Below are positions 13,159 to 18,713 of a stretch of 31,046 nucleotides of DNA, in pieces (position 1 is the first letter of the stretch; each line of letters opens with the position of its first letter). The stretch is from a virus. A program made the translations under genes and the position numbers. The stretch covers positions 1 to 31,046 of the IMG/VR virus record IMGVR_UViG_3300036795_000289; one strand, given 5' to 3'. A model generated the notes under the pieces. That model was given only the letters and a program-made list of their open reading frames with translations. It had not been told where the DNA came from and made no database searches.

Positions 13159-13231
13159 GCCCCTATCGACTAGTGGCCCAGGTCGCCGTCCTTTCAAGGC
13201 GAGAGCACGGGTTCGAATCCCGTTGGGGGAG
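13159..13231 (+). tRNA. tRNA-Glu (TTC)
   Basis: Loop CTTTCAA, TTCGAAT T-loop, acceptor GCCCCTA/TGGGGGA with a G-A mismatch at 1:72 and C-A at 27:43. Confidence 0.83.
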
Positions 13232-13263
13232 CGAAGCCCTCCGGGGTAACCTGGGGGCAACGA

Positions 13264-13338
13264 CGCGGAGTGGGGGAGTTCGGTGTCCCCGCTGGGCTCA
13301 TAATCCAGAGATCGCGGGTTCAAATCCCGCCTCCGCAA
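13264..13338 (+). tRNA. Initiator tRNA-fMet (CAT)
   Basis: Acceptor CGCGGAG/CTCCGCA leaves a C1-A72 mismatch, the mark of bacterial initiator tRNAs; loop CTCATAA on a G-rich stem. An initiator tRNA in a phage array is noteworthy. Confidence 0.87.
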
Positions 13339-13432
13339 CGAGGTCCGGCACTGGCGGCCGGCGAAAGCCCCGGGGAACACGTGGCTGGCCCTGCTGAGTA
13401 AGGGCTAAACAACCGGGGGCCTCTCCGATCTA
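13339..13432 (+). other. Spacer in the tRNA array
   Basis: 94 bases with no gene or tRNA that I can support; GC-rich inverted segments only. Confidence 0.3.
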
Positions 13433-13505
13433 TCTCCGGTAGCTCAATTGGCAGAGCAACTGGCCGTTAACCAGCGGGTTCTAGGTTCGAGTCCTGGTCG
13501 GAGAG
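13433..13505 (+). tRNA. tRNA-Asn (GTT)
   Basis: Loop CCGTTAA with C at 33; acceptor TCTCCGG/TCGGAGA; A-C mismatch at 27:43. Confidence 0.85.
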
Positions 13506-13518
13506 CGCAGTACAGCAT

Positions 13519-13591
13519 GGTCTTGTAACTCAGTGGCCAGAGTGCCCGCCTGTCGAGCGGAGGGGCGCGGGTTCGACTCCCGTCAAGACCG
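13519..13591 (+). tRNA. tRNA-Asp (GTC)
   Basis: Perfect GGTCTTG/CAAGACC acceptor, loop CTGTCGA, G73 as in aspartate tRNAs. The end of a reverse-strand gene overlaps its last nine bases. Confidence 0.9.
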
Positions 13592-13747
13592 CTTACGCAG
13601 CCCGATGAGCGTCCCGGTGACGGCGGCCAGGGTGAGCAGGCCGACGGCCGGCCAGACCAGCCAGTGCAGCCCGGTTGCCTTCAGCAGGTCATCGAGGAGG
13701 ATGCCGACCGCGGCACCCAGGAGAACGTACATGGCCAGGCCTCTCAT
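13583..13747 (-). CDS. Small two-helix membrane protein (54 aa)
   Basis: ATG overlapping the upstream stop (ATGA), so translationally coupled to the partner gene. Hydrophobic segments at residues 5-15 (AMYVLLGAAVGILL) and 24-46 (LVWPAVGLLTLAAVTGTLIGL), then a basic tail RKRS. Its last codons and stop lie antisense to the 3' end of tRNA-Asp. Not recognised. Confidence 0.65.
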   Translation of the reverse strand: MRGLAMYVLLGAAVGILLDDLLKATGLHWLVWPAVGLLTLAAVTGTLIGLRKRS

Positions 13748-13881
13748 TGCAGCCCGGCGCGGCGGGTCCGCTCGTTGTACTCGGTGCGGCCGATCCGGCG
13801 GAGCGCGCGCCGGCCGCCGTACTGCACTCCGGCCCACAGGCCGAGGCTGGCACCGACGGCCAGGACGACAAGGTAACTCAC
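13744..13881 (-). CDS. Small single-helix membrane protein (45 aa)
   Basis: GTG start. One N-terminal membrane helix (VSYLVVLAVGASLGLWAGVQY), then a basic cytoplasmic tail (GGRRALRRIGRTEYNERTRR). A reverse-strand promoter lies directly upstream, with the -10 eight bases before the GTG, which suits a leaderless message. It forms a two-gene unit with the 54-residue membrane gene inside the tRNA array. Paired small membrane proteins could act in lysis, exclusion or membrane sensing; that is speculation. Confidence 0.65.
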   Translation of the reverse strand: MSYLVVLAVGASLGLWAGVQYGGRRALRRIGRTEYNERTRRAGLQ

Positions 13882-13889
13882 GTCTTCAA

Positions 13890-13917
13890 ACGGTACCCGT
13901 TTCTTTACTTCTGGCAA
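13890..13917 (-). promoter_or_regulatory. Promoter of the reverse membrane gene pair
   Basis: On the minus strand: TTGCCA (13917-13912), 16 bases, TACCGT (13895-13890), then the GTG at 13881. Confidence 0.65.
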
Positions 13918-13922
13918 GACAT

Positions 13923-13995
13923 GGGCGTGTAGCGCAGCGGAACGCGCGCTTCCCTGACACGGAAGAGGTCCCTGGTTCAACTCCAGGTACGCCTA
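13923..13995 (+). tRNA. tRNA-Val (GAC)
   Basis: CTTCC/GGAAG anticodon stem, loop CTGACAC, acceptor GGGCGTG/TACGCCT with end wobbles. Confidence 0.9.
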
Positions 13996-14008
13996 CGCAA
14001 GGCACAAT

Positions 14009-14081
14009 GCCCCTCTAGCGCAACGGATAGAGCGTCCGGCTACGAACCGGGAGGGTGGGAGTTCGAGTCTCCCGGGGGGCA
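14009..14081 (+). tRNA. tRNA-Arg (ACG)
   Basis: Loop CTACGAA, acceptor GCCCCTC/GGGGGGC; a D-stem G-A mismatch. Confidence 0.9.
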
Positions 14082-14091
14082 CGCAGTACGA

Positions 14092-14163
14092 GGGCGCTTA
14101 GCTCAGCGGGAGAGCGCTGGTCTCACACACCAGTGGTCGGCGGTTCGAATCCGCCAGTGCCTA
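14092..14163 (+). tRNA. tRNA-Val (CAC)
   Basis: CTGGT/ACCAG anticodon stem, loop CTCACAC, TTCGAAT T-loop. Confidence 0.92.
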
Positions 14164-14165
14164 CG

Positions 14166-14236
14166 GTCGGTATAGCTCAATGGCAGAGCGCTGGACTGTG
14201 GCTCCAGACATGCGAGTTCGATCCTCGCTACCAACC
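14166..14236 (+). tRNA. tRNA-His (GTG)
   Basis: Loop CTGTGGC; G at 14165 can serve as the G-1 that pairs with C73. C-A mismatch at 3:70. Confidence 0.88.
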
Positions 14237-14240
14237 CCAT

Positions 14241-14322
14241 GGCGGCAGTGAGCGGCGGCACGCTCAGTTGCCTGTAAAGCAACCGTCTCCGGACAGACCA
14301 GGCTCGACACCTGGTGTCGCCT
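14241..14322 (+). tRNA. tRNA-Tyr (GTA)
   Basis: GTTGC/GCAAC anticodon stem, loop CTGTAAA, long variable arm. The T-loop CTCGACA has C at 54; G at position 8. Confidence 0.85.
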
Positions 14323-14326
14323 CCAA

Positions 14327-14399
14327 GCGCCCATAGCTCAGTGGATGAGAGCTGCGGCTTCCGAAGCCGCGCGCGCAGGTTCGAGTCCTGCTGGGCGTA
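14327..14399 (+). tRNA. tRNA-Arg (CCG)
   Basis: GCGGC/GCCGC anticodon stem, loop TTCCGAA, acceptor GCGCCCA/TGGGCGT. Confidence 0.92.
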
Positions 14400-14400
14400 C

Positions 14401-14567
14401 TGGGAAGTGGTGTAAGGGCCAAGCCGGGCCAGCTCGTGCGCACGAGCGAAGCCCGGGGAGGATTCCCCCTCCTGAGGGGCGCGGAACCCATGGATAACCG
14501 ACGCCCTGAAACAGCACGCCCCGGGTCCAACCGGGGCGGTCCTGGTGCCAATCCAGGCTTCCCAGCC
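14401..14567 (+). other. Non-standard tRNA-like element B with large insertion
   Basis: TGGGAAG (14401-14407) pairs perfectly with CTTCCCA (14558-14564), followed by G. TG and a short D-arm-like stretch follow the 5' strand; a T-arm-like CCTGG-TGCCAAT-CCAGG precedes the 3' strand. About 120 bases lie between: a palindromic hairpin (CTCGTG/CACGAG within CCGGGC/GCCCGG), a GGAGG/CCTCC hairpin, and a second T-arm-like CCCCGG-N6-CCGGGG. It could be a tRNA with an insertion, two fused tRNA parts or another structured RNA. No tag-peptide reading frame was found, so a tmRNA is unlikely. Confidence 0.4.
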
Positions 14568-14570
14568 AAC

Positions 14571-14644
14571 GGCGGTATGGCCGAGTGGTGTAGGCGCACG
14601 CCTGCAAAGCGTGCATGACCCGGGTCCGATTCCCGGTGCCGCCT
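14571..14644 (+). tRNA. tRNA-Cys (GCA)
   Basis: Perfect GGCGGTA/TGCCGCC acceptor and CACGC/GCGTG stem, loop CTGCAAA. The T-loop TCCGATT has C at 55. Confidence 0.88.
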
Positions 14645-14679
14645 CGGGGACCTGGCCTGCTGCAGCGGCGCAGGTCCTA

Positions 14680-14752
14680 AGCCCGGTAGCTCAGGGGACA
14701 GAGCTGCCGCTTCCTAAGCGGAAGGTCGGGGGTTCGAATCCCTCCCGGGCCG
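14680..14752 (+). tRNA. tRNA-Arg (CCT)
   Basis: Anticodon loop TTCCTAA on a GCCGC/GCGGA stem, TTCGAAT T-loop. A-C mismatch at 1:72. Confidence 0.87.
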
Positions 14753-14891
14753 CCTTGCACGATGCTCGCGCTGTGGCAGTCTGGGGGCAGGAGGCCGGGT
14801 ACGGTGCTCGGCTTCGCGGGCATGAGATCGATCCGGCCTCCTGTCACACCAGGGTACATCCGTCACATCGTGCTACAGTGCTGGCAATGCT
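14753..14891 (+). ncRNA. Structured region after the tRNA array
   Basis: An 11-pair perfect helix (CAGGAGGCCGG with CCGGCCTCCTG, about 14790-14846) encloses a 35-base loop. TACAGT at 14876-14881, seven bases before an ATG at 14889-14891, looks like a leaderless promoter, but the reading frame runs straight through the following terminator. Confidence 0.35.
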
Positions 14892-14923
14892 CCCCGCCGT
14901 CCCCCGGGACTGGCGGGGTTTTT
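14892..14923 (+). terminator. Terminator closing the tRNA array
   Basis: CCCCGCC (14892-14898) pairs with GGCGGGG (14912-14918), followed by TTTTT. Confidence 0.85.
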
Positions 14924-14930
14924 GCGTTGT

Positions 14931-14937
14931 CCGATTG
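14931..14937 (+). promoter_or_regulatory. CCGATTG motif seven bases before a start
   Basis: CCGATTG-N7-ATG; the ATG is at 14945. It directly follows a terminator, so here it must supply either transcription or translation initiation. Confidence 0.5.
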
Positions 14938-14944
14938 CCCTGGC

Positions 14945-15241
14945 ATGCGCCTTCAGACTTACTGGCACGGCTTCATGGCTGAGTCCGGCAACGCGCCCGG
15001 CGACCAGAAGGGCGATGTCGTCGTCACCCTCATCCAGCCGGTCGGCGGGGTCAGCGAGGTCACCGTCCCGAGCAGCGAGGTCATCCTCGCGGCCGAGGCC
15101 GGCAACCTCATCGGCGTGCAGGTGATGCTCCCTGACGGCCGGCACCTGTTCGTCAACAACGCGAACCTGGCCGGGATGGTCGACGCGCCGGGCGAGGAGC
15201 CCGGGGGAGACAAGCCCGCCCGGAGGCAGCCCGGCAAGTAG
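14945..15241 (+). CDS. Hypothetical protein (98 aa)
   Basis: Not recognised. Start chosen from CCGATTG-N7-ATG just after the array terminator. The middle is beta-rich (GDVVVTLIQPVGGVSEVTVPSSEV, then LIGVQVMLPDGRHLFVNNANLAGM); the C-terminus is a charged, disordered tail. It could be a small regulator or structural protein. An ATG at 14975 is an alternative. Confidence 0.6.
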   Translation: MRLQTYWHGFMAESGNAPGDQKGDVVVTLIQPVGGVSEVTVPSSEVILAAEAGNLIGVQVMLPDGRHLFVNNANLAGMVDAPGEEPGGDKPARRQPGK

Positions 15242-15248
15242 CTAACGT

Positions 15249-15274
15249 GTGGTCATCGTGTGTATGATGACCAC
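15249..15274 (+). promoter_or_regulatory. RHH operator and leaderless promoter
   Basis: Perfect inverted repeat GTGGTCATC-N8-GATGACCAC (15249-15274) ending at the ATG. It contains TATGAT (15263-15268), a -10 six bases before the start. Confidence 0.75.
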
Positions 15275-15490
15275 ATGGCAAACGACCTGACCCGTCTTTC
15301 GGTCAACCTCACCGCCCGCTCTGATCGTGCACTGCAGCTAGCTGTGGACCTCGGCGGGGACTCGAAGACCGACACGGTTAACCGGGCGCTGCAGTTCTAC
15401 GCCTACTTCCTCAGCATCAAGGACAAGGGCGGGACGGTCTACACGCGCGAGGGCCCGGAGGCTGAGCTGTACGCGATCGAGCTGCTGTAG
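15275..15490 (+). CDS. Ribbon-helix-helix (CopG/Arc-like) DNA-binding protein
   Basis: 71 residues from the ATG at 15275. LTRLSVNLTARSDRAL forms the beta-ribbon and first helix, and DSKTDTVNRALQFYAYFLS the second, the standard RHH layout; such dimers bind inverted repeats through the ribbon. The gene's own promoter sits inside a perfect 9-base inverted repeat, so autorepression is very likely. Its stop overlaps the HNH endonuclease start, so the repressor probably also limits the nuclease. An antitoxin-like role is possible but no toxin is seen. Confidence 0.82.
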   Translation: MANDLTRLSVNLTARSDRALQLAVDLGGDSKTDTVNRALQFYAYFLSIKDKGGTVYTREGPEAELYAIELL

Positions 15491-16281
15491 TGGCCCGTCC
15501 GTGGGCTGAGGCGGAACTGGCCCTGCTGCGGGACACGTCGCTGACGCTGGCCGAGGTGGCGGAGCGAACTGGCCGCACGCAGGCTGCAGGCGAACATAAG
15601 GCGGCCAAGCTGGGCGTGGACAGGTCTTTCCGGACGGGCTGCGGCCTGATACCGGGTGGCGGTGAGGCCTGGACTGAGGCGGAGCTTGCCGTCCTCCGGG
15701 ATACGTCCCTGCCGCTTGACGAGGTGGCCCGCCGTACGGGGCGCACCAGGGTAGCTGCACAGATCCGTGCGCGCACGGCGGGCATCCAGCGGTATGCGGA
15801 GTGGGCCGAGTGGGAACTGGCTCTAGTTGCTGATGTCACCCTGACGCTGCAGCAGGTGGCTGCGCAGACTGGCCGCGGCCTGGGTGCTGTGGCAGGCCAG
15901 GCACGTGCTGTCGGCGTTCAGCGGGGCATTCGGCATGGTAGTGACCACTACAACTGGGTGGGCGGCTACTCGGTTGAGCAGTCGTGGCGTGGCACGGACT
16001 GGCCGACTGTCCGGGTAGACGCGCTAGAGCGTGACGGCTACACCTGCCAGGACTGCGGGTTCGTTCGTTTCTCTGGCCTGGGCTTGCGCGTCCACCACGT
16101 CATCCCGTACAGGTTGCGCGGGGTGAACGACCTGGAGTGGCTCATCACGTTGTGCAAGCGGTGCCACATCAAACGCCCTGAGCACAGGTGGCAGGAAATC
16201 CCGGAAGACCTAGCGGTACTGCTCGTGCCGACCGATCAGAGAGGAGATGACGCGCCGCTTCGAGGCACTGCCTCCCGTTAG
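15490..16281 (+). CDS. HNH endonuclease with three N-terminal helix-turn-helix repeats
   Basis: 263 residues; GTG overlaps the upstream TAG by one base. Three repeats of the form W-x-EAEL-x-LLRDTSLTL-x-EVA-x-RTGRT (about residues 3-32, 57-86, 99-128) resemble SANT/Myb-like or intron-encoded nuclease repeats that read DNA. The HNH domain follows at about 170-235: DGYTCQDCG, then LRVHHVIPYRLRG and ITLCKRCHIKR, giving the catalytic histidine pair and four zinc cysteines. This is the layout of a mobile homing-type nuclease. It lies directly before the portal gene, and codon use here and in the next 500 bases is richer in T than the surroundings. Confidence 0.85.
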   Translation: MARPWAEAELALLRDTSLTLAEVAERTGRTQAAGEHKAAKLGVDRSFRTGCGLIPGGGEAWTEAELAVLRDTSLPLDEVARRTGRTRVAAQIRARTAGIQRYAEWAEWELALVADVTLTLQQVAAQTGRGLGAVAGQARAVGVQRGIRHGSDHYNWVGGYSVEQSWRGTDWPTVRVDALERDGYTCQDCGFVRFSGLGLRVHHVIPYRLRGVNDLEWLITLCKRCHIKRPEHRWQEIPEDLAVLLVPTDQRGDDAPLRGTASR

Positions 16282-16301
16282 CGGGAGGAGGTGATGCCAG
16301 G

Positions 16302-16475
16302 ATGACAACCCCGGGTTCCGGGCAGGGGTCTTATAACGCTTCCGTGCAGCCGCCAGGCGGCATGGGAGTGACTACGCAGGGTTACGGCCAGGAAGGCTAC
16401 GTACTCCAAGAAGACCAGGTACTGCCGAAGCCGCCTCCAGAGGCGGAGAACTTCGCGGTTGGTTTAGTTGCTTAG
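16302..16475 (+). CDS. Probable N-terminal part of the portal protein, separate ORF (57 aa)
   Basis: ATG ten bases after AGGAGGTG, the strongest ribosome site in the region. The peptide is Pro/Gly/Gln-rich (MTTPGSGQGSYNASVQPPGG) and ends PKPPPEAENFAVGLVA before TAG. Phage portals of the DUF935 type often begin with such a tail before a WP-x-S-type segment. Downstream, the portal frame is already open from 16544 (LNRDDPVSIRQLVT), in another frame and with no start codon. It may be the true portal start, joined by bypass, repair or a mutation, or a separate small protein. Confidence 0.5.
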   Translation: MTTPGSGQGSYNASVQPPGGMGVTTQGYGQEGYVLQEDQVLPKPPPEAENFAVGLVA

Positions 16476-16585
16476 GGTGTTCCTTATTTCTTGCCCTTCG
16501 CAACTCCGTACTTACCGCGATTCGTGGGAGGTCTTCCGATTAATTAAATCGAGATGACCCTGTTTCGATTCGTCAACTGGTCACC

Positions 16586-17935
16586 ATGCGCCGCCGTGAT
16601 GGCCAGGCTCGTGCTCTTTACCGTCTTCTGACTAAGCCGCTGTTGTCCGCTATGAAGAATGCGGACGTCGTTCCTGCTGACGGTGTGACAGGCGGGGTAG
16701 AGGAAGCGCGGTTCTGTAAGGATCTGCTGTTCGCGCCTAAAGCTTCGGGCGGCATGTCTCAGTCGTTCGACAAATTTGTGAAGCAGATGCTGCTCGCGCT
16801 GTTCAACGGGTTCAGCGCCTGGGAGATGGTCTACTGGGTCCCCAGGACGGGGCCCAACAAGGGCAAGTACACGCTGCGCAAGATGGACTGGCGTCCCTCG
16901 GAGACCCTGACGTTCCTGCTCGACGGCCAGGGCGAGTTCAACGGCTTCCGCCAGCGGACGTTCTTCCAGGGCCGCACCATTGACGTCAAGATCGCGAAAG
17001 AAACGGCGCTGTACTACGCGCACGAGGAAGCCGAACGCCCGTTCTACGGCGTGAGCATGTTCGAGTCGGCTTTCTACCACTACGACAAGAAAGAGAAGCT
17101 CTACTACATCGCCCACCTGGCCGCGCAGCGGGCCGCGGTCGGGCTGCGGGTGGGCACGATGGTGCCCAACGCCCCGGCCGAGGACAAGAACAACTTCGTC
17201 AGGGCGCTGGCCCAGCTCGGGCTCGCCCAGTACATCGCGCTGCCGACCGCCGACTGGACCGTGCAGACGCTGAACGAGTCAGCGTCGCGCTTTGACTTCC
17301 TGGGGCTGATCAACCACCACAACTCGCAGATGTCGAAGAGCGTTCTCGCTCAGTGGTTCGACAACGAGCAGGGTGGCGGCCAGGGGGATAGCACACTGGT
17401 CGACTTCGGCAAGCAGGATGACGTCACCTACTTCCTGATGCTGGAGGGCATCCTGGAGGAGATGGCCGGGATCATCACCGACCACATCTTCCCCCGGTTC
17501 GTGGACTGGAACTTCGGCTCCGGCAAGTACCCGCAGTTCAAGTGGGGCCCGCTGACCGAGGAGGCCAAGGCGGCCATCCAGGACACGTTCGACAAGCTTG
17601 CCGTCGCCGGGCAGCAGGCCAACGTCACGCCGGAGTTCATGCTGGACCTGGAGCAGCGGATGGCGACCGACTTCGGGTTTGACATCGACTACGACAAGAT
17701 CAAGGCGGACCGCGAGAGGCAGCAGAAGGACCTGGCGGCCCAGCAGAAGAAGATGGCCGCCCAGGCACAGGAGCAGGCGCAGAACCCGGTCCAGGCCGGG
17801 AAGGGCGGGTCGCCGCAGCAGCCGGTGGTGCACATCAAGGTGCCGGTCGGCTCCCAGACCTCGGCCACCGGCACGTCAGCCTCCGGCGGCAGCGGGGTGG
17901 GGGCCAACACCAAGGGCAACGGGCTGGGCGGGTGA
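16586..17935 (+). CDS. Portal protein (Mu gp29/DUF935-like)
   Basis: 449 residues from the first in-frame ATG, though no ribosome site precedes it and coding sense extends upstream to about 16544. MRRRDGQARALYRLLTKPLL matches the family start, where a multi-strand ring wall begins; FNGFSAWEMVYWV, KMDWRPSETL and FYGVSMFESAFYHYDKKEKLYYI match the body. The C-terminus is a Gln/Ala-rich coiled tail. Twelve portals form the DNA gate of the head vertex and dock the terminase. The first 60 codons are T-rich and then the usage turns GC-rich. The next gene overlaps by four bases. Confidence 0.82.
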   Translation: MRRRDGQARALYRLLTKPLLSAMKNADVVPADGVTGGVEEARFCKDLLFAPKASGGMSQSFDKFVKQMLLALFNGFSAWEMVYWVPRTGPNKGKYTLRKMDWRPSETLTFLLDGQGEFNGFRQRTFFQGRTIDVKIAKETALYYAHEEAERPFYGVSMFESAFYHYDKKEKLYYIAHLAAQRAAVGLRVGTMVPNAPAEDKNNFVRALAQLGLAQYIALPTADWTVQTLNESASRFDFLGLINHHNSQMSKSVLAQWFDNEQGGGQGDSTLVDFGKQDDVTYFLMLEGILEEMAGIITDHIFPRFVDWNFGSGKYPQFKWGPLTEEAKAAIQDTFDKLAVAGQQANVTPEFMLDLEQRMATDFGFDIDYDKIKADRERQQKDLAAQQKKMAAQAQEQAQNPVQAGKGGSPQQPVVHIKVPVGSQTSATGTSASGGSGVGANTKGNGLGG

Positions 17936-18234
17936 GCGCGCACGACGCCATGGCGGCGCTCGCCCGCGACCTGGTAACCGAGATCGCCTCGGGCATGGCG
18001 CTGGAGCTGGCCGCCCAGGCTCAGGGGCAGCCCCCGGCCGCGCCCGTGTCACCGGAGACGGTGCCCCCTGCGAAGACCGGGGCCGCTGCCGTCTACCCGC
18101 AGCTCGGGCAGAGCCTTGTCGTCCCGCCGGGCGACACCATCTCCGGGCTCGCCTACGCGCACCTGCAGCCGCCTCAGCCGCCGGGTCGGCCGGGCGCGCA
18201 GCCCGGTGCCCGGCCTCCGATTGCCGGTCAGTGA
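17932..18234 (+). CDS. Hypothetical protein (100 aa)
   Basis: GTG overlaps the portal stop by four bases (GTGA). An Ala-rich helix (DAMAALARDLVTEIASGMALELAAQ) is followed by a proline-rich tail. Not recognised; the place between portal and MuF-like genes suggests a head accessory role. Confidence 0.6.
   Translation: MSAHDAMAALARDLVTEIASGMALELAAQAQGQPPAAPVSPETVPPAKTGAAAVYPQLGQSLVVPPGDTISGLAYAHLQPPQPPGRPGAQPGARPPIAGQ
18217..18223 (+). promoter_or_regulatory. CCGATTG motif seven bases before a start
   Basis: CCGATTG-N7-GTG; the GTG is at 18231. It lies inside the upstream coding region. Confidence 0.45.
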
Positions 18235-18713
18235 CCGACGACTCGCAGGCGATGCACCAAACAGCCCCGTACCCCGTCATCCTCGCGGACCTGGTGTCCA
18301 GGCTCCGCTACCGGCGGGACCTCGGCTGGGAAGTGCAGCTTGAGGATGATCTCCAGCGGGACAAGCCCGGCCGCCACACGGGCGAGAGCCGGGGCCTGAC
18401 GCTGGTGGTGACCCGGTGCGGGCGCGACACCTATCACCCCGAGCGGGTCATGGCCGTCAACCACTACTTCCCGGTCCCGCCGGCCACCTACGACGAGCGG
18501 TCCTGGCAGAGGTGGCTGTTCGACCGGCTGGGCGACGTGGACACGCACGAGCGCATGGAGGACTTCGCGCTGGCTTACGGCGACGACCGTGCCGCGCTCG
18601 TGCGCCCGTACGCGCCGCAGCACGGGCCCGGAAACTCGCCATACACCGTCTGTGAGTACCGCGGTGACGTTGACCGCAGGACTTCATTTCGCGGGGACCT
18701 GAACCCGGAGTAG
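18231..18713 (+). CDS. Hypothetical protein (160 aa)
   Basis: Start set by CCGATTG-N7-GTG and the GTGA overlap. Compact mixed protein with LILADLVSRLRYRRDLGWEVQLED-like N-terminus and an aromatic MAVNHYFPVPPATYDERSWQRWLFDRLGDVDTH core. Not recognised. It lies within the portal-to-MuF unit and its stop overlaps the next GTG. Confidence 0.6.
   Translation: MTDDSQAMHQTAPYPVILADLVSRLRYRRDLGWEVQLEDDLQRDKPGRHTGESRGLTLVVTRCGRDTYHPERVMAVNHYFPVPPATYDERSWQRWLFDRLGDVDTHERMEDFALAYGDDRAALVRPYAPQHGPGNSPYTVCEYRGDVDRRTSFRGDLNPE

Noticed and set aside
14401-14567. tmRNA
   Set aside because: Lacks the G3-U70 alanine acceptor, a tag-peptide frame and the usual 300-base size.
9211-14752. CRISPR array
   Set aside because: Repeated GGTTCGAATCC-type segments are tRNA T-arms with variable spacing and full cloverleaves, not identical repeats.
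14545-14982. 145-codon forward frame across tRNA-Cys, tRNA-Arg and the terminator
   Set aside because: It reads through two tRNAs and a strong terminator; only the later frame starting at 14945 looks like protein.
14889-14982. Leaderless ATG seven bases after TACAGT
   Set aside because: The spacing is good but the frame passes straight through the array terminator, so coding is unlikely.
16467-16546. Group I intron or intein in the portal gene
   Set aside because: About 80 bases is too short for either, and no splice-site motifs are visible.
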